Made by a program: the position numbers and the translations under genes
In this document: positions 10,393-20,832 of the stretch, piece by piece
How the letters are laid out: each line of letters opens with the position of its first letter
Position numbering within the stretch: the stretch's first letter is position 1
The notes under the pieces: generated by a model
The model's input: only the letters and a program-made list of their open reading frames with translations
What the model was told of the DNA's origin: nothing
Databases searched by the model: none
Origin: Isochrysis galbana
Taxonomy: Eukaryota > Haptophyta > Isochrysidales > Isochrysidaceae
Direction of reading: 5' to 3'
Length of the DNA stretch: 64,000 bases
NCBI GenBank assembly: GCA_018136815.1
Contig: CM030933.1
Location: forward strand, 4,206,341-4,270,340

Positions 10393-11680
10393 TAAAAAAA
10401 AACTTCTTAATAATCTCGCCGCGCGCGCGACCCTGCACAGTCTCCCTGTAGCCACGCCCGCTTTCCTTACCACTTCCCCACCTGCCTTGCGGCGCGTCCC
10501 CTCGTGCTCTACCTAGGGGCTGGGTGAAGTAAGTTTCTAGTGGCAGACGGTGTGTACCGGTCCCCGACGGCTTAAAACGCTCTCCTTCCTTCTATGCCGC
10601 CGGGCTACCGGTTTCTTCTTGGTCCTTTTTGCACCGGGTGCGGGCGTCTGTTGTGCGGTGTGTCTGCTGTGGGTGCCAACCGGGTGAGAAGCGGTACGCC
10701 TCGAGGGAGCGCTCGTTTTTAGGCAAGCCGCTCCACCATGTCGAGCGCTTGTGCTACCAGCTTCAGGTTCACACTCATGGTTAGGTTCCCTTCGTTGTTA
10801 GTCTTGTATACGGGGGTGCTGAGGTCCCGTGGGGGCTTGATCTTCGGCTTCCTGCCCTGGGAGGCCTTGTTTGTGTGCACGGTCGAGGTTCCGTCCGGGG
10901 GCCCAAGGCCTCTGACGAGGACCGTGAACCTGCTCAAGGTTCTTTCGATGACCGGCACGTGGTGGAATGAGTAGTGATCGAATTCTACTCTATAGAAGTC
11001 GCCTATTATGTGTCTCCATGCTATTAGGGATAGGGCTTTAAGGCTATCGGGTGTCGGTGTGTTGGTGTGTTCGGGTATGCGAACAGTCTGTCTTTGATCT
11101 TCTGGTTCGTCGATCTGTCGCTCGCGGGGGTGAACCCCGCCACGGCCTCTATGGTTTGGAATATCCGAACCGTGGAGGAGCATCTGGCTAGGTGTGTCGA
11201 ATCCTCGCGATGTTTTCCGCAGAGTCTACATTTTGTGGTGGCTGCCGTCGCGAACCGGTTTCGTGTGCCCAGCCTTCTGTGGGTGATGTGCTTAAAGTGG
11301 GGGTGTTTGTCCGTGTGTTTTAGCAGGGGGTGGGTATAAAGTTGTGCCACGTGTTTCCATTCGTCGTGCGTCATTTCTAGCTTCCGCGTCCACGTTTCTC
11401 GCGCCGGCTGTGGCTTGGCGCAGGGGCCGTTCTTTATGAGCTCGCGCGTTATGTCTGACACGGTGGCTTGGTCTAGCTGTGTTTTCCCGTCAAGTGTGTA
11501 TTCGTCCGCTAGGGGGTATTCTAGATGTTTCGGGCCTTTCAGCCCGTTCTCCCATGTGGCGGGGGCGTGGTATTGTTCCTCCTCGCCCGGTTTTGCTACC
11601 ACGGTGGTGTCCGTTATCTCGCCTAGGTAGTTAGTGTTTGTGAATATGGGGACGCCGTGCGTGTGCATGGAAGTTTCCGC
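10393..11680 (-). mobile_element. 5'-truncated LINE (non-LTR retrotransposon), 3' end
   Basis: The minus-strand frame 11024-11668 encodes the C-terminal part of a LINE polyprotein with a Cys/His motif, C-x2-C-x8-H-x3-C (CRLCGKHREDSTHLARC). The frame then shifts at about 11040 and continues in another frame (DSLKALSLIAWRHIIGDF) down to 10719, so the copy is broken. The 3' UTR (10393-10570) is near-identical to 24120-24291 and ends ATTAAGAAG followed by a T run. No reverse transcriptase core remains; the 5' end stops at the 39-bp repeat near 11680. Non-LTR elements copy themselves by target-primed reverse transcription and commonly truncate at the 5' end. Confidence 0.8.
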
Positions 11681-11826
11681 ACGCCGTCACGGATGCGCAT
11701 AAAGGGTTTCGGCAGGCGCACGCCATGCGCATGATGAGTGGCAATCACATGCGATTTCGCCAGATGCGCGTGGATGGGTCCCCCCGCGGGGACGCCGTGC
11801 GTGTGCATGGAAGTTTCCGTACGCCG
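11648..11826. repeat. Pair of 39-bp direct repeats, 140-bp period
   Basis: Blocks 11648-11686 and 11788-11826 are identical but for one base and share GACGCCGTGCGTGTGCATGG. They sit at the 5' edge of the LINE fragment, so they may be a local duplication at the insertion site. 11830-11875 also contains AAAACAGTGAAAAACACTG, which recurs with one change on the other strand at about 54945-54970. Confidence 0.7.
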
Positions 11827-11955
11827 GGTGTTTGTGTTTGAAAAACAGTGAAAAACACTGTTTTTGGCCTCCGAAAATATACTGTTTCTTTCTTTCATCT
11901 TTCGTCTTTCACATCTACATCTAGCATCTAGGGTCTAGGCTCTAGGCTGTCCGGG

Positions 11956-12560
11956 GGAACTAAGTTTATACTTAGTTCGCCCATGGGGGGGCACGAGCCC
12001 CCCCCCCTCTCCACTCCTCCCCTGTCATGGGGGAGGAACCACCCGCTCTCCTGGCACGCCTAATGGCCTGCCAGGAGCACACTGCCCTGCTGACCCATCC
12101 CTCTCCCCACAGGCACGCCTGATTCGCCCGCCCTGGCCTGTCGTGGCCAGCCCATAATCCCTCTGACCAGCTGACCAGCTGACCAGCCCCTCCTCCCCCT
12201 TGGCCCCCCTGATCAGGACCCCCCAGCCAGCTCCAATTGACTTGCAGGGGCGCGGAGCGCCAGCGAGGGAGAGGCAGGAGGGGCCAGGGCCATGCCCCAG
12301 CCTCACCTGCCCCCTGAGCTGTGCTCCCAGGCCCCTGCCCCTGCAGGCCACCTGGGGACCTGAAGAGGGGCCGCAGGCGCGCGCCATGGCCCCCCGCCGC
12401 AGGGAAGAGAGGAGGAAAAGGGAAGAGGGAGGGGAGGGGGGAGCGGCAGCTCTCCCCTCCGGTGTTTACGTGTCTACGTGTCTTCTCGACCTATTTGGGT
12501 AAGAGAAGACGAGAAGACGGGGGCGCCAGAGCCAGGAGGGAAGGGCCGCGGCTTGCCACG
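11956..12560 (+). repeat. Dispersed repeat B, copy 1
   Basis: It starts with the palindrome AACTAAGTTTATACTTAGTT and CGCCCATGGGGGGGCACGAG. It then matches 61673-62140 over several hundred bases (CCACTCCTCCCC, GGGGGAGGAACCAC, CTGGCCTGTCGTGGCCAG, GAGAGGCAGGAG). Partial copies lie at 42440-42515 and 50080-50365. It is non-coding; open frames in it are incidental. TCTAGGCTGTCCGGGG occurs on both sides (11940-11955 and 12867-12882), which may mark an insertion boundary. Confidence 0.75.
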
Positions 12561-12882
12561 GCCACTCGCTCGGGCGAGGGAGATTAGCGCTCTGGGCCCC
12601 TAAACTCACGAGTGCCCCCCTCCCCCTGCGTTGTTTTACCCGAAAGGGGTTTTCCCCCAGCGTGGCCTCGAGGAGAGGGTGTGCTGGGTTGCGCAGGGTC
12701 GGTGCTTGCACTGGGGGGAGGACAAATATCGAGGGGAGGGGGCACTGCCCCCTCCCCCCGGTACCACTCGGACGCCTGGCTCGTCAGGCATGGCGGGATC
12801 CCGGGACTGAAAAGTTGTGTCCAATTAGCTAGTGGGGTTGGCTAGGATACAACATTAATATTTTAATCTAGGCTGTCCGGGG

Positions 12883-13065
12883 CCTAGATGGGAAATACGT
12901 ATTTACCGTATTTGGCCAGAGACCAAATACATATGTATTTGGCTGTATTTGAAGCGTGTCCTGGGTTGTAGGCCTCGAATGTATTTGAAATGTATTTGGC
13001 CGGAGGCCAAATACATATGTATTTGGCTGTATTTGCAGGCCCCTGCACCGTATTTCCCATCTAGG
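12883..13065. mobile_element. hAT-type MITE, 183 bp, with 8-bp target duplication
   Basis: It has 16-bp inverted termini CCTAGATGGGAAATAC (12883-12898) and the complement at 13050-13065. The flanks carry a perfect 8-bp direct duplication GTCCGGGG (12875-12882 and 13066-13073). The interior carries two nearly identical direct copies of a CCAAATACATATGTATTTGG palindrome separated by GTATTTG-rich sequence. It is far too short to encode a transposase. TSD length assigns it to the hAT superfamily. Confidence 0.85.
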
Positions 13066-13886
13066 GTCCGGGGGCTCAGGCTCTGGGCCAGGTACATCAC
13101 CTTGGGCCTTGGGCCTGGTTCAGAGAGTGGGGCCCGGGCAGGCCTCTCGGCGGCATCCATTTGGTGAGCGGTGAGTGGAACAGCCTCATGGCGCCCCCGA
13201 GCACACGGCCTCTGGCGCCGTGACTGGCCCATATGCATATGCCCATAAATAAGAAAATGGAACTCCGACGGCAGATGCAAGTATACTCGAGGAGTCCTTT
13301 ACAACTCAATTCCGACCAAGCAGAAGACGTGCCGCCTGCCGCCCCCCCCCTCCCCCCCCCCCCCCCCCCGCCGCCCCCCCTCCCCCCCGCCCCCCCAGCT
13401 TTACCGTTCGTTCAAGTGGGCCGGGGGGGGGGGGGGGGGTCTCTCTCTCTCTCTCCCGCGCTCCGACTCCCTCCCTCTCCCCCTACGCCGCGGGGGTGAG
13501 AGAGGGAAGGGCGGGGCAGAGGGGAAGCGGCGGAGAGGGGGGGGAGAGGAGGGAAAGAAGGGGGCCGAGAGGGGGGAAGAGAGAGCTGGGCGGGGGGAGG
13601 AAAAGCGCTCTCTCTCCCTCTCCCTCTCTCGGTGGAGGGTGAGGGCGCGCCCGGGGGGACGCGGTGCGCACAGATAAAACGGCTCGAGAAGGGTGAGAGT
13701 TGACAGAGCGGGGGAAGAGAGGCCGCGCGCTGCATAGAGACCAGAACAACAGGCGCGCCGCTCCCCCTTCCCCCCCCCGCCTCTCCCCTCCTTCACGTTT
13801 CTCTCTCCTCCCCTCGCGTGCGGGCGTGCGCGGCGTGCTGGACACGGCCACTGAGAAATGTTTCCCTTATTCTGCTCGCGCAGCCC
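13066..13886. other. Intergenic and promoter region of the CKS1 gene
   Basis: It contains C runs (13340-13395), a G run (13423-13438), and purine/pyrimidine-rich DNA to ~13640. No other gene was recognised. Open frames on both strands here are low-complexity. The 5' UTR of the plus-strand CKS1 gene must lie at the right end. Confidence 0.5.
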
Positions 13887-14467
13887 ATGTCGCACGACAT
13901 CGAATACTCTGAGAAGTACGCTGACGATGAGTACGAGTACCGGTGCGCGCAGGCGACTCAGAGAGGAAGACGCAGGGAAAGGGAGAGGGAGAGGGAGAGG
14001 GAGGCGGTGGCACGTGCAGGCGACGAGGGGTCTGAATCGTCTGGCACGCTCACCACCTGCTCGCCCGTCCACTGGCCGAGTACGTCTGGCTGAGCGCTGT
14101 CTCTCAAGCGCTGAGTGCTCTCCTCCAACCTCTTTGCAGTCATGTCATCCTTCCAAAGCACATTGCGAAGACGGCGCCGAAGGGCCGCTTGTTGAGCGAG
14201 AACGAGTGGCGTGGACTGGGCGTGACGCAGAGCCGTGGATGGGGCCACTACGCCATCCACAAGTATGTGCTATCTGATGTGATGCCCGAAGAGCACTTGT
14301 CTTGAGATTGTTGTGTCATTCGATTTCTTATTGCTAGCTGCCCTCCTTACGCCCCGTGCAGGCCCGAGCCGCACATCCTTCTTTTCCGTCGCCCAGTCGG
14401 CACGGATGCGGTCACTGGCCTCTGCAACGGCAAGAGGCTGGACTCGACGGGAAAGATCATCGCTTAG
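13887..14467 (+). CDS. CKS1: Cyclin-dependent kinase regulatory subunit CKS1
   Basis: Three exons, 13887-13942, 14140-14262 and 14362-14467, with GT-AG borders and matching phases, give 94 aa. Family signatures are all present: [20 protein letters not shown], the LPKHIAK turn, [34 protein letters not shown]. The PEPH segment is the beta-hinge that decides between the closed and strand-swapped forms, and the basic phosphate-binding pocket (Lys/Arg, Ser, Trp, Arg) is kept. CKS proteins bind CDKs and phosphorylated substrates and are required for mitotic progression. The tail after FRRP is about 20 residues longer than in the shortest homologues and carries no known motif. This gene is certain. 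Confidence 0.97.
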
Positions 14468-15633
14468 ACCTTTCCAGCCTGTGTTTGCCAAATTTGAATG
14501 TGACGCCTATGCGCATCTGGCTTTCTATGAAGCGTGACGCCTATGGTTCCCGATGACATGCATCCCCTCGTCGGAATGTCATTCGGGTTCGGTTATGGAC
14601 GAGCCGCAGCGTGGTGCCGCGTGCTCGACCATCCTCACGACCTGCAGCCTATGGATAGGTGTACAATGTGATAAGACGTTTGTGTGCGCTAGAGTCAATG
14701 TGCGCAGCCTGCCCGGGGACTGCTGCATCACTTGTTAAGCCAGTGAATGTTCTCACGTTGCAGCTCCATCGAGGAGCTCATTATGCCAGCCTCTCTAGTG
14801 GCCTACTTGGACCTAGATCTGGCTATCATGATAATGATCTCATTTTCTTTTAGTTGTAGTTGTTACTAGCTACTAGTTGTTAGTACGTAGTTCATCTACG
14901 TATTTCGTAGAGTGTGAGTGTGGGCCAACGCTCAAGGCTGGCCCAAGCAAGCAAGGTACTAAGCTAGCTAAACCTAGCTGGGGCCCTCCTGATATAGCGA
15001 TCAAACACTCTACTGCTTAACTTTAAGCAAAAAAAACTGTGGCGGGGGGGGAGGGGGAGGCACGCTGCATGCTTTTGACACACGGGCGAAGAGGCCCCCG
15101 GAGGAAGCCGGTGGACGCGGGCACGGGTTGCCGGCGAGAATTCTCTGGACCCTGGCAGAATCCTCGTCCGAAAGGTTCGAGTGCTCTGTACGTGCTATTG
15201 TTATTGTGAGTGTTGCGCGCTATTGTGACTGTGCGCCTGTGTGAATGAATGTAAGATGAGCAAGGGCGATCTTAGATCTTAGGCCTCCTGCATTGTCTGT
15301 AGTATACAGGTCGCACGATGCGCGCGTCGGCTGCGCTACGCACTGCTGCTGTCATTCGCCGGCCTGGCGTCCGCGCTACGGTACCATGCCGACAGAGGTG
15401 TGTCCTTGTGGTTTGTCTTTGCAATAATAGCTTATCGCTTTCGTCCAGCCGCTTCAACCCATAATATTCGTGTGCCCAGAAATGCAACGTCTGTGCGTCT
15501 GTATGTTGTATGTTTTAGTCGCTCGCACAAGCAAAGGACGAGCGTCGGCGGGCGTTGGACAATGTCAATTGAAAGGACGGGGGGGGGGGGGGGCAAGCTC
15601 ACAGCCCTCATGAGGACGGAGGTGCCCAATGTG
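14468..15633. other. Intergenic between convergent CKS1 and VPS53 genes
   Basis: No supported gene is present. 14840-14920 is a run of TAGTTGTTA/CTAGT-like repeats. 15017-15060 has an A run followed by a G-rich run. 15195-15240 has TATTGTGAGTGTT/TATTGTGACTGTG near-repeats. Confidence 0.45.
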
Positions 15634-15734
15634 CCTCGCAGTCGGAGCCTCGCAATCGGAGTCTCGCAGTGGGAGCCTCGCATTCGGAGCCTCGCAATCG
15701 AAGCCTCGCAATCGGAGCCTCGCAATCGGAGCCT
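15634..15734. repeat. 14-bp minisatellite, seven copies
   Basis: The unit CCTCGCAATCGGAG is repeated about seven times head to tail with single-base variants (AGTCGGAG, AGTGGGAG, ATTCGGAG, AATCGAAG). It lies ~60 bp beyond the VPS53 stop codon, so it may be transcribed in that 3' UTR. There are no spacers, so it is not a CRISPR array. Confidence 0.9.
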
Positions 15735-15793
15735 GTTGCGCGGTGCATGGGGCCAGCATCGTGCTTCAAAGATAGCGCAAGGCGGGATGCACA

Positions 15794-18526
15794 CTATAGG
15801 TTGAAGAGCTTTTTGATCTTCTTTCCGCCCTCCGACGCGGAGGAGTGCATCATGTTGTACGCTTCCACTAATCTCTCGGTGTCAGCCTTTTTGAGACCCT
15901 TGAGCTCTAATATTTTCCCGAGGTCGATCTTGATACCAGTGCGATCCATTTCGGCAACAGTGACCTCAAGCATGTCCTCGGGCGTGAGCACGAGTTTCAA
16001 GACGTGCTCAGCGGCAGCGATCTCCTTCGCAACGAGTTTGGTGTACATGGAGGAGGCGCTGGACTGACCGAGCGCAGGCAGCTCAAGCAGAGTAGCCTTG
16101 AGCGTCCCGATGTCGGCTTGCATTTGCTGCGCACCCACCTCGCCGAATCGTTTGCACCTAGGTCCAAGGGATGCGGGCAGGGATGACGGCGAGGGCCACT
16201 GGCAACGTCCGAGTCGGACATCTCAGACGAGACCGATATCGCACTAGGTGGGCAGCTGATGCGCTCTGAAAAGAGGTCACACATCCCCGCGCTGCACGTG
16301 GTGTGTTAGCAGCCAGCAACGCGTTAGGTGTGGGATAACCACACGAGTGGTGGAGCCCACCTGTAGATGTAGCCTATGAGACGAGGCACGAACGATTGGA
16401 CAAACTTATCGCAGAAAAATTTGACATACAACGGAAGCAGCGACTCGCCGAGCTGCAGCGGTTGCAAGGTCCAGGCGTGAGCCACACATGGTTTCTGGTG
16501 CGCAGTCCGCGTTTGCAGTCAGGTGCGCGCAGCGCCGACGGCGAGCGGCACGCCGGGCCTATTGGCGAAAGGCTTCTTAGCCCGCACCTGTGGCATGATC
16601 TCCCTAGCTTTTGTAGCGATCTCCGCCATGAATGGCGACGTATCCTCGCTCATCTCCTCCATGACGTCCCATTTGATTTTGGTCATCGCCGTCAGCGCAG
16701 GAACGAGGCGCGACTCGAGCGCCGCGACGAGCAGCTTGATGCCATTGGTGACAACCGTCTGGAATTCGTCCTGCACAACGGACATGTCCACTTTCCCCGA
16801 GCCCTCCGAGACTAAGACCTGTAAATCGGTGAAAGATGGCGCTCGCTGAGTGGCGCGCCCAGGTCATGCGAAAAGAGCCGCTCGCCGACCAAGCGGCTCT
16901 CGCGTCATCGCGCGAGGTGGGAGCGCCGGTGGGGTAGGGGTCGGATGGCATGGGCGGCGCGCCGCCCACCTTGCTGATGGACTCCTCGAGCTGCCCCGTC
17001 GTCTCGTGGCAGTACTTGCACGTGTTGATGGCGGTGCACACCATCTGCTGCTGCGCCAGGTCGAGATTGCAGCTGGGGGCGATTGACACCTCGGATGGCT
17101 GGCCGACGGCGCTCAGCTGCTCCTGCACTTTTTTGGCGTACGCGCGTAGATGCTTTGCCCACACGCGGTGCAAATCGAGGAGTACAACGTCCATCTGCAG
17201 CGCTGTACCGCGCTTGAACGACCGCTTGAGGTTGAGGAAGAGCTCCTTGGAAGAGTTGAAGACGCGCGAGTCGGGGCGGCCGCTCGTGGGTGCCTCCCAC
17301 CGCTCCTCGCCCAGCAGTTGTCCCAACGCCTCACCGATGTTCTTGTCCTCAAGCGAGACGTAGATTGACATGTACGAGTCGAAGCATGACGAGATGGACC
17401 CGGGGAGCAACTCAGGGTCCGGCTTGCCCGCCGCGGTGCCTGACACCGCGTTGTCGTCGCCAGAAAGTGGCTCGATCTCCTCGGCCGCGAATCGTTCGTG
17501 CATCTCCTTCTCGAATTCGACCGTCTTCTGCAGCGCATGGGTGAGCACTGCGACGTCGAGCGAGCCGCGCGACTGGTCGAGTGTCTCTTCGAGATGCTTG
17601 TTTGTGATGGTGCAGAACTCGACGGTCAGAACGAGGGCGACACGCCATGAAGGTGGGAATAGATTGACAAAGGATTCGTCGTACTGGCGCAGCAGCTGCC
17701 GGTGCCAGCCATAGCGTAGCTCCGTCTTGTCGAGCGAGCCTGCGTCGCTATCGTATGGCTGGAACGCATGCTTGTACGGTGCAAACTGCCAGTTGCAGAA
17801 CCACGAGACCATCTCGCGGCGCACGTCGGCACCAAGCGCGTCGACGACGGCGCACGCCCCGAGGAGCGTCTCGATCTGGGAGGGCTGCGGGTTACCCTCC
17901 TGCGCGCTCAGCCGGTTGAAATCCTCGAAGACCTGTGTGCGCAACGCCGTGCGGATCTCGTAGATTTGCTCACGCAGCGCGTCAATCTTCTTGATGCCAC
18001 TGTACCCCTCGAAGTGGGCGAGCAGCTGGTTGACGGCGTGGAGGAGGTTCGCCGCCTCGGCATACATCCGCTCGCGCGCCATCACCGATAGCTGTTCTGT
18101 CGCGGTCACGAGCATTTGCAGCCGTTTGAGCGCGGTGATGGTGAGGGTGAGGTGGCGCTTGGCGTAGTCGAGCGACTTGATGTCTCTGCAAATCTGGTGG
18201 ACCATCTGCTGCGAACGTTCAGCCTTGGTTTTGATATCGTGAACCTTGTCGAAGAGGTCACGCATCGCCGCCTTGCCTCCCTCCAGATCCTTCCGCGCAT
18301 GCGAGCCTGCCGACGTCTGCTCGCGCACAGTGTGGAGGATCTCTTCGTCGAGGCTGTCGATCTGTGCCTGCAGCTCGGCTGAGACTGCGTCCGCGGTGGA
18401 GAGCGAGTGCTCGGTGGGGAAGAGGCGGTTGATGTGGGCGATCGGTGAGAAGTCGGCCGCGTCGAGAGGGTCGGACGACGGCACCACTTCCGCCAGCGCT
18501 GCCTCAAGCGCGGGCGAGAAGTTCAT
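15794..18526 (-). CDS. VPS53: VPS53, subunit of the GARP/EARP tethering complex
   Basis: Four exons, 16970-18526, 16588-16818, 16361-16452 and 15794-16157, have consistent phases and give 747 aa. The VPS53 hallmark is at the N-terminus (INRLFPTEHSL), followed by the long helical region shared by CATCHR tethers. The C-terminal half keeps QTVVTNGIKLLV, VPALTAMTKIKW, KFVQSFVPRLIG and LKGLKKADTE. VPS53 with VPS51, VPS52 and VPS54 tethers endosome-derived vesicles at the trans-Golgi. The ATG at 18526 (MNFSPAL) is the first Met in frame. Length equals the family norm. Confidence 0.95.
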
Positions 18527-19113
18527 CGCCGCCGCCGCCACCAGGAGGGGCGGGGGTGGAGGCGGGCGGGCGGGGGTGAAGGGGGGGAGAGGAGTGGGGG
18601 CGGATACCGGGAGGGGACAGGGGACACAGGGGAGGAGGATAGGAAGAAGCTATCCGCTATCCGTGGGATATAAAGTACTACAAATACCAAGTTACTTAGT
18701 AATGAAGTACGCCTCCAAGGATCAAACGGACAGAGGCAGGGCATCCTCCTCCAGGACGAGGGGACGCGGCAAGAGCCGCCCCATGGATGCATGCGGGGTC
18801 GGTCAGACCCCCACTCCCACGACACATAATCACCCAGGAAAGGGAAAGGGAGCAGGTGTTGAGTGCCGGATTCCGGATTCAGCGCTGAATGCCATTCACA
18901 CGCTCGATTGATTGTCGAAAGACCATCGTTCAACCAACTCTCAACAATAGCGTAAACCAGCTACAACACATGAAGGCCATCGGTAACATGCACACATCCC
19001 ACATTTGCACATCATAAGTAGATCATCCGCCACAAACCGTCGGCATTCCGCAAGCAAGGCTGAATGTGCAAGATGTGAAGTAGCATCGAACGTGCAGAAT
19101 ATGTCTCACCTCA
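18527..19113. other. VPS53 promoter side and YebC 3' flank
   Basis: No gene was recognised. 18540-18620 is G-rich. 18655-18720 is an AT-richer stretch. The segment separates two minus-strand genes. Confidence 0.45.
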
Positions 19114-20773
19114 TTATGCCATGTTGTGTTCAACGTTGGTCACGTCGTCAAGCTCCTCAAGCTTGTCAATGCATGCATAGTTGGCTTCCTCGTCCTCCTC
19201 GCTCACCTGTGATGAAATCATAAGAGGGGAAATATGTCAGGGAGAGCAGATGGTTCTGTGCTGTTCACATAGTGGAGAAATATATGTAGGGTGACGGACC
19301 TCGACTGGGGCCAGAGGTAGGTGGATGAGCGAGCCCGAGCAGTCGATATCTACGTCTTGCAAAGCAGCCTGCACCATTCCCAACTCAGCGGGCTCAGTGA
19401 TGACAACTGCCTTGACTTTCTCAGGGTCATCATTCCGTCCATCCGGATCGGGCTCTTGTAGTTCGACATCTCCTTCGACTCCGGCCTCGATCGCCTGTGA
19501 TGAAGACGGGCCCGCGATTCCACTGAGCAAAGTCGAGGCACATACTATCGGATTCTCGTTGTGCTTGTATGTCTCTCACCGCTAGCGCGATGACTTCCAT
19601 TTCGGCAAGCGATTGGTTGCAACCACAACAACTCCTCGCTGGGGTGATCCTTCTGCGAGTGACTACCCAAGGCTTGCCTATCCTGCTTGGCCAGCACCAA
19701 GCAATGCAATTTCTTGAGGCCAATCCCGCCTCCCTCAGGCAGTCTTGAGTATCAAGACGGGCAGAAGGCCGTACTCACGAGGTCAATGAGCTTCTCCTCC
19801 TCGATTGGCTGGCTCAAGCAGAGCCTACCCTTACGCGCAAAGTTGAAGGTCACCGACCCAGGCGTTGCCACTTTGCATCCAGCCTTCTTCAGCACGGTGC
19901 CGATATCGGAAACTGCGCGGTTGTTGTTGTCCGAGAGCACCTGGTAACATCGAGATGGCGGTGAGCAGGTGGTCATCCGCGCGGCTGCAGCCGCTTGGCA
20001 ACACGCTTCAAGTGGTCGACATTGCGCGAGACTCCTCAAGAGAGTATGCAGAGACTATTGGGCGAGGCGCCTCACATTAACGACGAGTCCCACCCCACCA
20101 AAACCGTATGCTTCATAAGTCAATTCCTTGTAGTCAGCCGTCACGGGATCAAGGGCCTTCTTGATGTTACGGTCCACTACATCCTACACTCCAAAAGGGC
20201 TGATTCGGTCATCTATTACCAAGCTGCAGGGCAAAAAGGATTGGCCGGCATGCCTTTGCGCAAAAAGGGTTCGGCAGTCAACAAGCCACCTTTGGCACGT
20301 CGAGGGCATTGGCTTCGCGCATCACTGCGGCGAGAGCTCGGTTCGAATTCGGGTCGCCGTCCCCAGAGGCCTTGACAGCTACCACAACCTTCTTGCCGAT
20401 GTACGACGCCTTCTTGGCGTACGCGAGCGCAGTCTTCGCCATCTTCAGCTTGTTATTCTACAGATGGTAGAGGAAGAGAGGTGTGATGAGGCGGTGGTCT
20501 CCCTCCCTCTCTCTCTCTCGCACTCACTCACTCTCTCTCTCTCTTTTGTGCTGGTGCGGCCAAGGCAGTGGTGCGGCCTTTCAACAGCGCCACCAGTGCA
20601 GCCTTGGGGCATCATCTTGCCCCACGGCAGTGCGGTTGAGCGCGTGCGCACACCTCGAATTTGCGACCCATCATGACCGGTTGTGCGATACGTTGGCTCG
20701 GCCTCGCCGGACTCAGCGCGCTCGGCGTGAGCATCAGCCCCAGCGCACATACGTGCGTGAGAAGGGACAGCAT
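19114..20773 (-). CDS. YebC/PmpR/TACO1-family translational or transcriptional regulator
   Basis: Six exons: 20654-20773, 20290-20457, 20076-20183, 19779-19940, 19300-19494 and 19114-19206. Every exon is a whole number of codons with GT-AG borders, giving 281 aa. Conserved features: MMGRKFE start of the core, DGDPNSNRALAAVMREANA, YEAYGFGGVGLVV, VLSDNNNRAVSD, GSVTFNFARKG, AIEAGVEGDVE and a final acidic helix ending EHNMA. Bacterial YebC and mitochondrial TACO1 help ribosomes through difficult sequences, and some homologues regulate transcription. Residues 1-33 (MLSLLTHVCALGLMLTPSAL ...) form a hydrophobic leader absent from bacterial proteins. Organelle targeting is therefore likely; which organelle is not settled, and there is no Phe at the putative cleavage site. 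Confidence 0.93.
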
Positions 20774-20795
20774 CTCCGCCGCGGCTTCTCGCCTC

Positions 20796-20832
<37 letters not shown>

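Noticed and set aside
12200-12587. Plus and minus frames in 12.0-12.7 kb
   Set aside because: They lie in dispersed repeat B, and the corresponding frames are not preserved in the 61.7-kb copy.
15634-15734. CRISPR-like array
   Set aside because: The 14-bp units are contiguous without spacers, and this is a eukaryotic genome.
19580-19630. Extra YebC exon (LAEMEVIALA)
   Set aside because: Joining exon 4 directly to 19494 gives the conserved EEEKLIDLAIEAGVEGD run. Inserting this piece would break it.
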